From Epinephelus fuscoguttatus (taxonomy: Eukaryota > Chordata > Actinopteri > Perciformes > Serranidae): 64,000 nt of DNA. The notes beneath the pieces were generated by a model. It was not told the DNA's origin and searched no databases. It worked only from the letters and a program-made list of their open reading frames with translations. The DNA is taken from NCBI RefSeq assembly GCF_011397635.1, contig NC_064763.1:24999437-25063436 (forward strand). Reading direction: 5' to 3'. Position numbers and translations under genes: made by a program. This document shows positions 1 through 10,011 of the stretch, piece after piece; position 1 is the first letter of the stretch; each line of letters opens with the position of its first letter.

Positions 1-866
1 TTAGTCATACCAAAAATTAGAGAAAAAACCCCCCAACATTCGGCCACAGGGGGAGCCACAGCAATCGTTCGCATTTTAGCCATTTTTAAGCATTTTTCTG
101 TTGTTATAGCGCCACCCAGTTGCCAATTAGAGTTAAATTTCTCCAGTCACCTTGAGCCATCCTGTTCTACATATCTACCAAGTTTAGTAAAAATCCATAT
201 GGCAGTTAGGCCTAGATAAGAAATTAGCTCTCTAGCGCCCCCATTTTGTTTGATGGGGTCAATAATGGAGGGGTCCCCTCAGATTATGTGTGGTCATATG
301 CCTACAAAGTTGCGTGGTGATCGGTGAAACCCTTGAGATGTTATACACCTTTATGTGATGAGCCACACCCTCCGCAATATTCATTGCCTTATAGAAGCTC
401 AGTTTTAGTAAGTTTTCCAACTTTTGCCAAGAGGGAACTTTAGATATTGGTCCCTAGATTATGTTCACCAAGTTTCATGCAGATCGGTCAAACAAAAGGA
501 AGAGATCGATTTTTAAGTGTTTTTCAAAAAATTCAAAATGGCGGAAAATCGTATATAACTGGAAGTTATGGGTTCTAGAGGTAAATTTGTTCCTCATGAG
601 GAGAGGCATCTCTGTGCAAAGTTTCATGTCTCTACAACATACAGGGCATGAGATATGCCCATTCAAAGCAAATTCAATCGGTTGCTATAGCGCCCCCCTT
701 TGGCCAATTGATGTAATATTGCTTCATTCGCATCCTCCCATGACCCTCTACCACTGTGCCAAATTTCACATGGATTGACCAAGTCAGTGAGGAGAAAAAC
801 GTGGAACAGAGACGCCCACAGACACACAGACAGAGTTTTCGTCATTATATAGTAAGATAAGATAAA
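1..866. repeat. Degenerate fish interspersed repeat, cut by window edge
   Basis: This stretch repeats short phrases: 'tatagcgcc(a/c)ccc' near 107 and 689, 'ccaagttt' followed by an 'agatcggt(c/g)a' phrase near 468-490, and related blocks at 140-330. It ends near 'cagacacacagacagagttt' before unrelated sequence. I know this pattern as a common dispersed teleost repeat. Short open frames here (for example 461-778) look like chance. The left end lies outside the window and the superfamily is unknown to me. Confidence 0.5.
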
Positions 867-2690
867 TGCAAAATGCTGCATGCCCAGTGAACACATCAGA
901 TATTCTCCAGGCCTCTAGGGGGAGCTACATAAATCCGTTGCTTTTTTATGATATTGTAAAAGACTACGGCCAAATGTTAAAAAGAATACGTACCCTTTTA
1001 TGTCACCTCTATACTTCACTTCTCTTCTAAAAAAACAAGTCAAACAAACACGCTCTCTCCAGGTCGCCTGGAAAGTTTTGACTTTGATTGCACATTTTTT
1101 CGATTTTCAGGACATTTCCGTTGTCGCATTCGTTTTGGATTTTCATATGTGTTTTTGAATTGACATTGTTTCTGAAGCTGCAGCACTTTTCTCCAGATGA
1201 AAATGTCTCTGGGCCATTGTAGTGTGTTTGCTATTGTCAGCCACTGAATAACTGCCATCAGATTTTTGTCTGTTATGATTTATCACTTGCCATCTCATCC
1301 AAAGAAAACAGTGAAACAGTGAGTCTTGTCTACAATGCTACACTGCCAAGAAAATTCAAACGTATGTAAAGAAGCTTTTTGTATCTCCAAACAAGTCAAA
1401 TGCATGCAAGAAGACCGAGTGGCTGAAGCTGAACCTCTGTACATATCATCTGTATAAATTCCAGGGATTTCTTAAAAAAAAAACAAAAAAACAACATGGT
1501 CAATATTAAATAAAGTGAAATTCTTTGCAGCTCAGTCTGTCCTGTCGTTACATGCGTCTCAGACTCTGACAAGTGGTGCGCCTTTGATGGATGTCTGCCG
1601 ATGATGCAGTAATTTACTGTGGAAAGACACCAGCTCATTGTGTGGAGAACTGTAATTGCAGGGGCTACCCTGGGTACCACCCAGTTTCCTCAGAGGTGTG
1701 ATCACATTTACGTGCAAGATTAAACAAACTGCAAAAATATGCAAATTGTTGTTATAAAGTCATAGTCATGACACGTACATGTACAGCAATGGATGTGAAT
1801 CAGCCTTTTGAATCCAGGACAAGAACATCAAAGAGTTAAAAGCATAGAAATCATAAAGAAGGTCAACAGCAGCTCCGGGCATTGACTTGGATTTTTACAA
1901 CTGACATTGTAAATGTGATACCTGAGTTGTTTGCCTCCTCCCCCTCCTTAGTCTCTGCCGTAGATCTCCTGTCCCCATTCCTCTCCTTGTGCCAGTTTCC
2001 CCACTTAGATCTGGTTCATGTCTCCCAGTCAGAGCCCTTTTCTGTCTCTGCCTCTCTGAATCCCTTTACAGCGTGAACCTGTCTTTGTTTCTCTGTCCAG
2101 CTTGACATTGTTTCTGTGTGTTCATGTTTGTTTTCTGTCTCAGAGCTGATCCTGAGTCTGTCCTTCCAACCTTGTGTCAAAATCTGTTGTCTGTCTGTCA
2201 GTGCTCAATCTGCTGTAAACTGTTTTACATATCAGTGTTCACAACAATTTAACAAATGACTCATTCCCAGTAATCTATGACTCCATTTCCAGGAAAAACA
2301 CAATTACCCATCAACAGAGGACAGCAAATAAATAATCATGAGGTGGTTTATAGTATGATTTCTGATGTTGATCTTTCATGATATCATCAGCAAAGAAAGA
2401 CATATTGCGTGCAGCCACTTGGGTGGTCATCAAGGTTTGGTCTGTGTTACGCATGTAATGCACTCTGATAAGGGGATGAGGTCTATACATGTCTGATAAA
2501 CTGTAGTTTAAAATGTTTTTTTTACTCAGCTGAAATACAAGCTGTCATTTTAGCATGAAAAATCAATTTGACCATAATTCAAGGTCATGAGGTTGCCCTG
2601 ATCACACAGAAAACATTTTGCAGGTTGCAAAACTTAAGGTGTGCCACACTGCCTCTTTTAAAAAAAGATTGAATGGCACTAGTGATAAAA
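867..2690. other. Intergenic DNA, nothing recognised
   Basis: No exon, RNA gene or clear transposon end was seen. It contains a pyrimidine-rich block at about 1930-2110 and scattered A and T runs. Confidence 0.5.
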
Positions 2691-2893
2691 ATAAAAAAAA
2701 AATGCTTGCTGTGCCTTTTTATTGTTGCCAGGCAACCACTCATCTCCTTATTCTAACCTTCCCGTGTAATCAATCCACCATTTATTTATTTATTTAAGTT
2801 ATTTGACAGTAATTAGTATCTAGTTCCTAAAATGTTCAGGCAGAGGGTACTTGCTTTATCTCTGGTTGTAGAGGCTGTCAGTAAATAGTTTTT

Positions 2894-3040
2894 TGGGCAC
2901 ATGAGACCCTAAAAAGAGGGTGGACCACGGGGACTACCACCAGTTGGTCCAGGAGCTTCACTACCATGATGGCCGTTTCCAGGCATATTTTAGGATGACT
3001 CGGGGGCAGTTTGACAACCTGCTGTATTGTTGGGCTGTAT
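2894..3040 (+). pseudogene. PIF/Harbinger-type transposase N-terminal relic
   Basis: From 2917 one frame reads VDHGDYHQLVQEL, then HDGRFQAYFRMTRGQFDNLL, and stops at 3038-3040. The order 'G-[EDY]-[FY]-H-x-L-x-x-EL ... D-x-x-[RF]-F-x-x-Y-[FT]-RM-x-x-x-x-F-x-x-LL' is what I associate with the start of HARBI1-like transposases. Just upstream (2894-2917) the residues WAHETLK lie in another frame, so a frameshift separates them. No DDE catalytic region follows. This is a short dead fragment, probably inside a non-autonomous element covering about 2700-3200 whose ends I could not place. Confidence 0.5.
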
Positions 3041-3199
3041 AGCTCTGGGTATCCAGCAACCACTACCACCCGTTACTCCTCCATTGTTTACCGACTGTAA
3101 ACGTGTTGTCGTAACTACCACAAATCATCCAAATGAACAATGGGAAAAAAGATGACAAAAAAGAGATGACATGGGGTGCTTTTTCACTTTGAGTTGAAG

Positions 3200-3999
3200 T
3201 TTTTTCAACTTTTTTGATTGCTTGTCTTTGTTTTGGTTCATATGACTGTCTTCACACGCACAGGTACACACAAGCACACTCATGCAAAAATATTACTTAG
3301 TTCCTGCAGATTTTCCTGGGAAGTTGATTTTATCTGCCTCGCTGCCCCTGCTGATTACTCCTCATTCTCAGCCTCCGTGTTGTAGTTCCTCCTCCAAGCC
3401 TTCCCTTCTAAGCCTCATCATCATGAGTCCGGGTTTTTCCTTAGTTAAGTAACTTTTGGGTTTTGACATGTCAGCAGTCCTTATTTGTACTTACCTGCAC
3501 TTTTTCCCAGGACATCCTATTTGTTTCCTGCTTCTGGGCTTCCCCTCCCGATCCAGTCCCCCTGTCTCCTGCCACCAACCAGCTTGTCCTCGCAAGCTGT
3601 TTTCGTAGTCTCTCCAGCTTCTGAGCTGCCATTCCCAGCAGTCCCACCTGTGTCTGCAGCTCAAGCTGTTTGTTCTGACTCCTTTCCAAGTGGATCCGCC
3701 AGTCTCTCCAACATCCTGGCAGCCTTCCCAAGCAGTCCTGTTTTGGTTTTGTTTTTTTCCTGCACTCTGTGCCTGCACGTCTATGGTTCTGAGTGATGTG
3801 TGCCTCTTGGCTTAACCTGTCCAGCACAGCTCCTTTACCTGCAAGTTACCTATGTGTATGTCCTGTTGCCTGCCAGATACCTCTCTTGCCTCAGTGCACT
3901 TGGATTTGTCATGTCTTCCAGTCAATTAGCTGCTAAACCAATTCTGCCATTGCTTTGTTTGCACTGATTCCACTTAAGTTGATTTACTTTATGACCAAA
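3200..3999. other. Intergenic DNA, nothing recognised
   Basis: Pyrimidine-rich on the plus strand between 3340 and 3800, giving long but meaningless open frames on both strands (3471-3827). There are no splice signals or protein motifs. Confidence 0.45.
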
Positions 4000-5110
4000 A
4001 TCAAAAGTAAGCTATTCAGACTGAGCTTTTTGACACTTAAAGAACACTAAACCCGCAAATGACATTTTGTATAACAACAACTCAATGGTAAATGGAGCAT
4101 AAAAAACAAAGTCAAACGTTTGAACGACAACCACATCGCAAAACTGTACCTAAATAATCTTTTACAGACTCTCACACAGCTCAAATCCAAATCTCATTTA
4201 TCTAGCCGTATGCTCAGTCAGTGGTGGGTCTTCCTCTAGGCGACGAGGCAACAACCCCCCCAAAATTAAAAAGAAAAACTGAACATCAGGGAAAAAGGAT
4301 CCTAAGATCTAGAGCACCGATGGGTATAATGGTGTGGAGTGTATGTGGATAGCAACACAGTAAGACAAAATGAAAAGGCAAACCCCACCTGGGACACAGT
4401 TAAAAAACGCAGCTGAAATTTGCATATACCAGATTATTTTATTGTTTGATATTTATTATTGATGTTTGTTAACTTAGTTTTTTATTTGTGTAGATTTCTA
4501 ATTAAGTCTCCTTCTTGTTTGTGATAAATACAACAAATGGGGGGTGCCAAGGGAAGCTTGCCTCTGACCCCTAATGTGCTAGGTCTGGCACTGTGCTCAG
4601 TACTTCCCAAAAACATGCATTTTTTGCTACAACATCATGATTCACACATCTGCATAACGCCACACTGTGATTGAATTCATCTCTTTATTTGTCACAACAC
4701 ATCTGCCCCTGACAATCACATCCTGAATGTGCCTGAACTTGCATGTGTTAATGAGCAGAGTTCAAAGGCACACGCATGCCCAGACACATGACTCAGCCAT
4801 GCGTGAGACTGTTTACTGATGTTTTAGCAAAAATGCAATTGTTTAGGAAATACCGAGCCTATGACTGCATGAAGAGACTTGGATTATACTGAAGGAGTTG
4901 TAGTCGTAACTACTAAAAATGTCGTTTTGTTAATGTTAAATGTAGACCCCTATGACTTCAATCCATGAAGGATGTTATTTTAATTATTTGCTCACAGTGG
5001 ATGCATGCGAGAAAAACAGTTTTCTTCCCAAATTCAAGGTAACACAGGGTGAGTAATTGATATACAAATGATCATTTTGTGGGGGAAGTATTACCTTAAG
5101 TAGAATTACC
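4000..5110. repeat. Dispersed repeat family A, copy 1
   Basis: The segments 'tgctcagtacttcccaaa' (near 4592) and 'aaggtaacacagggtgag' (near 5036) recur in the same order in intron 8 of il13ra2 (near 18780 and 18980). Both copies also share a 'gctcac(a/c)(a/g)tgga' block just before the second phrase. This is a repeat family seen twice in the window. The class is unknown, and the interior of this copy contains extra sequence. Confidence 0.5.
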
Positions 5111-5454
5111 AGAAAAAGAAAACAAGTGTGAACAGACAAATCCTTAAAATGATTTACTTTCATTAATGAGCCATGAACAGAGATAACATCAGCCTTTATA
5201 GTGAGCCGCTTGCTCAGACTGACATATCACCACAGCAATCGGTGGTATCAAAATCTTCCCATATCAGTCATTGTAATGGGAGAGGTGGAGGTGTGCTCAG
5301 GCGTGCAACTTGTCTTTTTTTTTTTATCACATTCGCAAGACAAATGCAAAAGGAAAAAAAGCTGTGGATAAATGAAGTCAGGTAAAGCTCTGCTGTTTGA
5401 GCCTGTGAGCAGCCTGCAGTGTGGCCGATTGATGCATTTACTTTGTGAAGTGGC

Positions 5455-5727
5455 AGCTGTGGCTCAGAGGTAGAGCAGGTTGTACACCAATCAGAAGATC
5501 GGTAGTTCACTGGCTCCTCCAGTCAGCATGTAAGATACTAAACCCCAAACTGTTCCTGATGGCTGTTCCATTGGTGTGTGACTGTGTGTGAATGGCTACT
5601 GAGTAGCAGGTGGCACCCTGTACGGTAGCCTTGGTCACCAGTGTGTGAATGTGACGTATAGGCCTAGTGTAAAAGCGCTTTGAGTGGTAAGAAGATCAGA
5701 AAGCCGCTATATACCAAGGGCAATTTC
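5455..5727 (+). mobile_element. tRNA-derived SINE
   Basis: The 5' end looks like a tRNA gene head. A box A-like 'tggctcagaggtaga' lies at 5460-5474, and a degraded box B-like 'ggtagttcactggctcc' begins at 5501. The rest has the SINE body typical of fish, with 'gtgtgtgaatg' and 'aaagcgctttgagtggt' near 5670, ending near 'caattt'. No clear target-site duplication was found, so the copy is old. It is not a functional tRNA: the box B TTCGA core is broken. Confidence 0.65.
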
Positions 5728-6080
5728 TGATGTTAGACCATAAATGACACATGTATACATTATTTATCTCTACAAGTTTGCTGCCCAAATTCACCCCTAG
5801 TTTGTGTCTCTGTGAAGCCTGACAGTGAATGTCCCGTATTCAAAATCTACACAAAGACGATAGTAAATATTAGCATCAAATTATTACTCAGTAAAATGAC
5901 TCATTATGCAGAATGTCCCATTTCAGAATAATATATATTATATTATTGGATTATAATTATTGATGCATTCAACATACATGATGCAGCTAGTAAAGGTGGG
6001 GCTAATTCATACTCTGCTGCGTAGCTCAAACTATAATAACACATCACAATGTATTTACAGATTAGATTTTGTACGATTAA

Positions 6081-7027
6081 AGGAGAAGTCTGGTATTTTG
6101 CACTTTGAGCCCCATTTCTGGGTTGTTTATGATGAAATAGAGTGGCTAAGACCAAAATAGTGACGATTGCTCATTTTCGGAGAATTTGGCTTTCCCCTGC
6201 CTGGCTTAACACTGCCGCCTCTGGCCATGTGTGAATCTGTCCTAAAACCACTCTAAACGTTTGTTTTCAAAGCCATGAAACTCACCGAGTGGTCAGTGGT
6301 GTTCCTTGATGTTCTGACATAAAAATTGTGATGATGATTTATTTGACATTTTGTCTACCCCATTCATTTTCTATAGGAAGCCTCATTGTCTGTTGGTAGT
6401 AATCCGCCACTGAAAACGGAAAGGGGGTTGTTTACGACAAGGTTGTAGTCATTGTAGTCTTTTAGCTCAGGGAAGGTGCCGGCTCGACAGTGCTGTGTGC
6501 GCTCCTGGAAGAAGAACGAGAACGAACGAAAAGTTTGGGAATAAGTTTAAACAACTGCACAATGGATTACTCGCTTGTAAACAACCTTCACAGAACGATG
6601 CCTTTGAACACAACGTCAGCCTTCTTCTGCTTCTTTTCTGTGTCCCATTACATTGCAATGGTTTCCTGCTGGTTGGGGATACCCACGTAAAAGAGCATTA
6701 TCGCCACCAAGTGGGCTGGAGTGTATAACATTTCAGGGTCAAACGAACGATCAAGTGGAAGTGTACACAGGGCTTGCTACGATTTTTATGTCAGAACATC
6801 AAGGAACACCACTGACCACTCGGTGAGTTTCATGGCTTTGAAAACAAACATTTAGGGTGGTTTTAGGACAGGTTCACACATGGTCAGAGGCAGCAGTGTT
6901 AAGCCAGGCAGGGGAAAGCCAAATTCTCCGAAAATGAGCAATTGCCACTATTTTGGTCTTAGCCACTCTATTTCATCATAAACAACCCAGAAATGGGGCT
7001 CAAAGTGCAAAATACCAGACTTCTCCT
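6081..7027. mobile_element. Long-TIR non-autonomous DNA transposon (Kolobok-like)
   Basis: The two ends are an inverted repeat of about 247 bp: 6081-6327 reads as the reverse complement of 6781-7027 with few changes. The terminus is AGGAGAAGTCTGGTATTTT. Flanks are TTAA (6077-6080) and TTCA (7028-7031), consistent with a TTAA target duplication with one mutation. The 450 bp between the arms has no recognisable transposase. The same terminal pattern (AGGA-AA--T--GGTATTTT) occurs in the element at 52370. Kolobok-type placement rests on the TTAA flanks and on the THAP-coding relative, so it is an inference. Confidence 0.7.
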
Positions 7028-7031
7028 TTCA

Positions 7032-7286
7032 TCTAGTCCACAAAGCCAGGGAGAAGCTCGCTCGGGGCCCCGCCCCTGCCTGCCGCCCAGCACACAATGC
7101 ACCGGACCCTGATTTCAGTCCCTGTGTATGGTGGGCCCACAGGGTGACGGCTCCACGTAATCTGTTCAGGCTGAGCCTGACGCTTGCTGGTCCCGCAGGA
7201 GGAGCTGGAAAGCATTGCTGGGGAGAGGGAAGTCTAGGATGCGGCCCCGGACAAGCGGATGAAAATGGATGGATGGATGGATGGAC
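7032..7286 (+). mobile_element. RTE/Rex3-like LINE 3' end
   Basis: GC-rich block ending in 'ggggagagggaagtctagga', 'cggacaagcggatgaaaatg' and a (GATG)n run (7268-7286). I recognise this as the 3' tail of fish RTE-type LINEs, which end in GATG repeats. The copy is heavily 5'-truncated and abuts the element at 6081-7027. Confidence 0.5.
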
Positions 7287-7511
7287 AATTAATCTAAATC
7301 AGAAAAGTAATTAGTAACCAAAGTTGTCAAATAAATGTATTTTGGAGTAAAAATATAAAGCAGTAGAAAATAGAAATACTCAGCTAAAGCATAAGAACCT
7401 CCGAACCTCCAAGTAAAGTACTGATGTTTCAGGAGGAGGGACATCTTTGTGCATTGCATTCTCAGATGGATTCAGACCTTAAACTGGGATGTAGCAGGCA
7501 ACATTAACTCT

Positions 7512-7931
7512 TTAGCAGTAGTCTCGCTCACCAGACCTTTCTCAAGAAAAGAAAGGTCTGGCTGGGCCGACTCTCATTTTGAGATTGGAGAAAAAACGCC
7601 CCGGCTGCTTGTACTTCTTTCAACCAATCACAATCGTTCTGGGCGGTGCCACAGCAACGGTGCGCTTGCAAAAATATTGCCGGGGGAGAACAGGTTTTGG
7701 TGTAACACGCCCACAAAAATATCGCCTACAGGACGCGAACCATGGCAGAAAAATGGCTACATCCCCGCAAGATCAAACACCGCAGAAGTTAGTAAAGGAC
7801 GTGTTGAAAACGGTTGAAAACTGCTACACAACCGCAGGTGGTAGGGCGGGACTTCAGCGGGTGGCTCGTTCCACCCAATGAGAGGCTGATCTCTGCAGCG
7901 AACTTCTGCCCACTCAGACTACCTTAGCAGT
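7512..7931. mobile_element. hAT-like MITE with 8-bp target duplication
   Basis: A perfect 8-bp direct repeat TTAGCAGT occurs at 7512-7519 and 7924-7931. It encloses 404 bp (7520-7923) whose ends are short imperfect inverted repeats (left 'AGTCTCGCTCACCAG', right 'CAGACTACC'). An 8-bp duplication is the hallmark of hAT elements. There is no transposase; open frames inside (7449-7817, 7579-7881) are not recognisable proteins. Confidence 0.65.
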
Positions 7932-8244
7932 GACTCACTTCCTCCTAAATTTGGCCTCTGAAATATTTTAGGAGAATTTGAAAGATGTTGGAACAAGCTG
8001 TGTTTGGTACCAATGTCATGCTGAGCAGAAGCTCACAACTCATCAGATTTCTGTATGAAACAACTGAAAGCTTGTGGATGGGAAGCCATTGAGGGATTAT
8101 ATCCTTGTTCCTATTTGTGACTGGCTGTCAGGATGCATCAGGGGTGGTTGAGATCTTGGTGACTTACATGTATCAAATGAAGAGTGTATTTGTATGCGCT
8201 GTTCCCATGACAACAGTAATAACAAGTACCACATTACACAACCA

Positions 8245-8372
8245 CGTATCGTATTCAGGGCCACGGGGAGGCTGGAGCCTATTCCAGCTGACACTGGCAA
8301 GATGTTGGCTATGTCCTGTCACTAAGACAGGTTGCCAGACTATCGAACAGAAACAGGCAACCATTTACAGTC
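8245..8372. repeat. Dispersed fish repeat fragment
   Basis: The stretch 'aggctggagcctattccagc' followed by 'aggttgccagactatcg' and 'caggcaacca' is a very common teleost repeat phrase. Only a fragment is present and its class is uncertain. Confidence 0.4.
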
Positions 8373-8431
8373 ACCCCTACTTTTGTGGTCTGCTAGTGTC
8401 CTCGTCACTATTACCCTCGTCACTATCCTAA

Positions 8432-8577
8432 CCCTCAAAGTTAAGACTAGGTCCTTGTAAAGAAAAATGTTATTCACAGAGCATCTTAGACCTTAAAGAG
8501 CCCTTAGAAGCTCTTTTAAGGTCTAAGATGCTCTGTGAATAACATTTTTTTTTACAAGGACCTAGTCTTAACTGAGG
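8432..8577. repeat. Near-perfect inverted repeat (hairpin) of about 146 bp
   Basis: The left arm 8432-8500 and right arm 8511-8577 are almost exact reverse complements around a 10-base loop (8501-8510). Mismatches are limited to a small gap near the base (ccctcaaag against ctgaggg) and an A/T run. It could be a fold-back MITE or two abutting copies of one. A transcript would form a long stable hairpin. Confidence 0.75.
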
Positions 8578-8672
8578 GTAAATTCTAAGAAAACGTCCGA
8601 ATGCTAAGAATTTTCTTAGAATTTTGTCACTAAGAGCAACTCTTCCAAGCTGTGTGAATACGGCCCCTGGAC
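8578..8672. repeat. MITE right-end relic
   Basis: Ends in 'gtgtgaatacggcccc', the reverse complement of the 'ggggccgtgttcac' start seen at 40484. Both carry short self-complementary 'taagaa/ttcttag' phrases. These look like solitary ends of one MITE family. Confidence 0.4.
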
Positions 8673-8675
8673 TGT

Positions 8676-8970
8676 GGCTTCAGATGTTGTTCCTGGAATC
8701 CGCCGGTTTGAGGGTCACTGCCCCGAATGCTCCTACTACCACAGGGACCACATCAACTTTGACCATCCACGTCTATTCCAGCTGTTCTTTCAACCCTTGA
8801 TACTTATCCACCTTTTCATGTTGGATCATCTGAGGGGCATCTTTGAACAGCCCGCACCTTGATCTGCTTGGTACACCCTGGCCTCTATGGCCCTTGTGCT
8901 TAGGACCTATTCTTGTGCTGCGATGATTAGTGCCTCTGTGCTGTCTGCCAGTCCAGTATTCTCCAGCCAC
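8676..8970 (-). pseudogene. Retroelement ORF relic, probably restriction-like-endonuclease LINE
   Basis: On the minus strand the frame reads WTGRQHRGTNH, CGLFKDAPQMIQH, then EKVDKYQGLKEQLE, a stop, and KVDVVPVVVGAFGAVT. I recognise these as pieces of a LINE C-terminus: a C-x2-[CF]...H knuckle, then the end of a restriction-like endonuclease region (K-x-EKV-KY-x-L) and the 'VVPVVVGALGAV' motif. The knuckle and the EKV motif are directly joined, so the roughly 150 residues expected between them are missing. Dead copy; exact clade uncertain. Confidence 0.5.
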
Positions 8971-9464
8971 TAGATATTTTCATTTTCATATGTAGATATT
9001 TTTAAATATATTTTCTATATTTTCCTTGGTTTAAGGACTCTTTCCTGGGGCACTCCATGTAAGGAAAATGGACGTTTAATATAAACCTATAGAATATTCA
9101 AACACCAGCTGGCAAAGCTTTGTTTCACTAACCTCTTGTGGTTTAAGATTTAACTCTGTTACAAGGAGCACTGCACATGCGCAAGTGTTATTTACATTAT
9201 TTAAGACTTTTAAGACTTTTAGGGTGCTGGTAGCTGAATTCGAGATGAGACAATATGTTTTTTCATGATTTTAAAAATAAAATGTTCATGTGTTAGACAT
9301 GACACTGACAACATGGCTTTCACGTTGACAGGAATGAGAAAAAAATAAGTGGAATTCTGTTTCCATATAGAAATGGAAGCGCCAGGGCAAGAGCCAACAT
9401 GAAATGAGCATAAATAGAAGTGAAGCTAATCATTTTCTCCCCCCCCAAAAAAACCCTCCTTCTG

Positions 9465-9473
9465 TATAAATAT
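9465..9473 (+). promoter_or_regulatory. Candidate TATA box of il13ra2
   Basis: TATAAATAT lies about 180 bp upstream of a good splice donor (9646), so a start of transcription near 9495 would give a non-coding first exon of about 150 bases. Position and sequence fit a core promoter, but no transcript evidence is available. Confidence 0.4.
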
Positions 9474-9494
9474 TCACGCCAAAACAATTATCTG

Positions 9495-9645
9495 CATGGC
9501 ATCATCTCCTTGATTAGAGTGAGGAAAAAAACCAAACTCCGTCTCAGTCTGATCTGAGCAGCACACATGGTCAGTCCTCCCACGCTGCAGTCTCATAAAC
9601 TCTGTCTGAACCTGCCTCAGAGGAAAAACGCTCTCTCACATTCAT
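9495..9645 (+). other. il13ra2: Candidate il13ra2 non-coding exon 1
   Basis: This block ends in 'cattcat|gtaagt', an excellent donor at 9646. The next acceptor is 'ttatag' at 9894-9899, opening the exon that carries the start codon. The left edge is estimated from the TATA-like box. Confidence 0.4.
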
Positions 9646-9899
9646 GTAAGTACATCAGTCTCTTGGGTCTGACAGCTTTATTTGGTTTAGAAATATTCAT
9701 TGTAAAATTATGTTTTTATTTTGTATCACAGGGGAAACGGTTTTTGTTATTCTTTTATTTTGTTTCCATACTTTTTGAAAACAGTTTGTCTGATAAATAA
9801 ACAAGAGACCAGGATTTAAAGTTAGCTCACTCAGTGACACATTTTATCTGTGTTTACAACTTGTTTAATTTGTATTTGCTTTCTCCGTCTTGGTTATAG

Positions 9900-10011
9900 T
9901 AATAAAGTGTCGACTACGCACTGATGGCGAGTAAAAAGATGACTCATCAAGCGACACTGATGCTGCTATTAATAACCTGGAGGGAGAGCATGCATTGCAA
10001 TGGACTTACAG
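9900..10011 (+). CDS. il13ra2: il13ra2 exon 2: start codon and signal peptide
   Basis: Coding begins at ATG 9924. The residues MASKKMTHQATLMLLLITW give a hydrophobic secretory leader. The donor is 'acag|gttggc' after 10011, leaving one base (G) to complete the valine codon of the next exon. No in-frame ATG lies earlier in the exon. Confidence 0.85.

Noticed and set aside
3471..3827. 118-residue open frame on the minus strand overlapping a 103-residue plus frame
   Set aside because: Both come from one pyrimidine-rich tract; no conserved motif, no splice signals.
5460..5530. Possible tRNA gene
   Set aside because: Box B is broken and the body continues as a SINE.
9340..9470. STAT6-type TTC-N4-GAA site in the il13ra2 promoter
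   Set aside because: The only similar sequence (near 9361) has a six-base spacer and does not fit the consensus.
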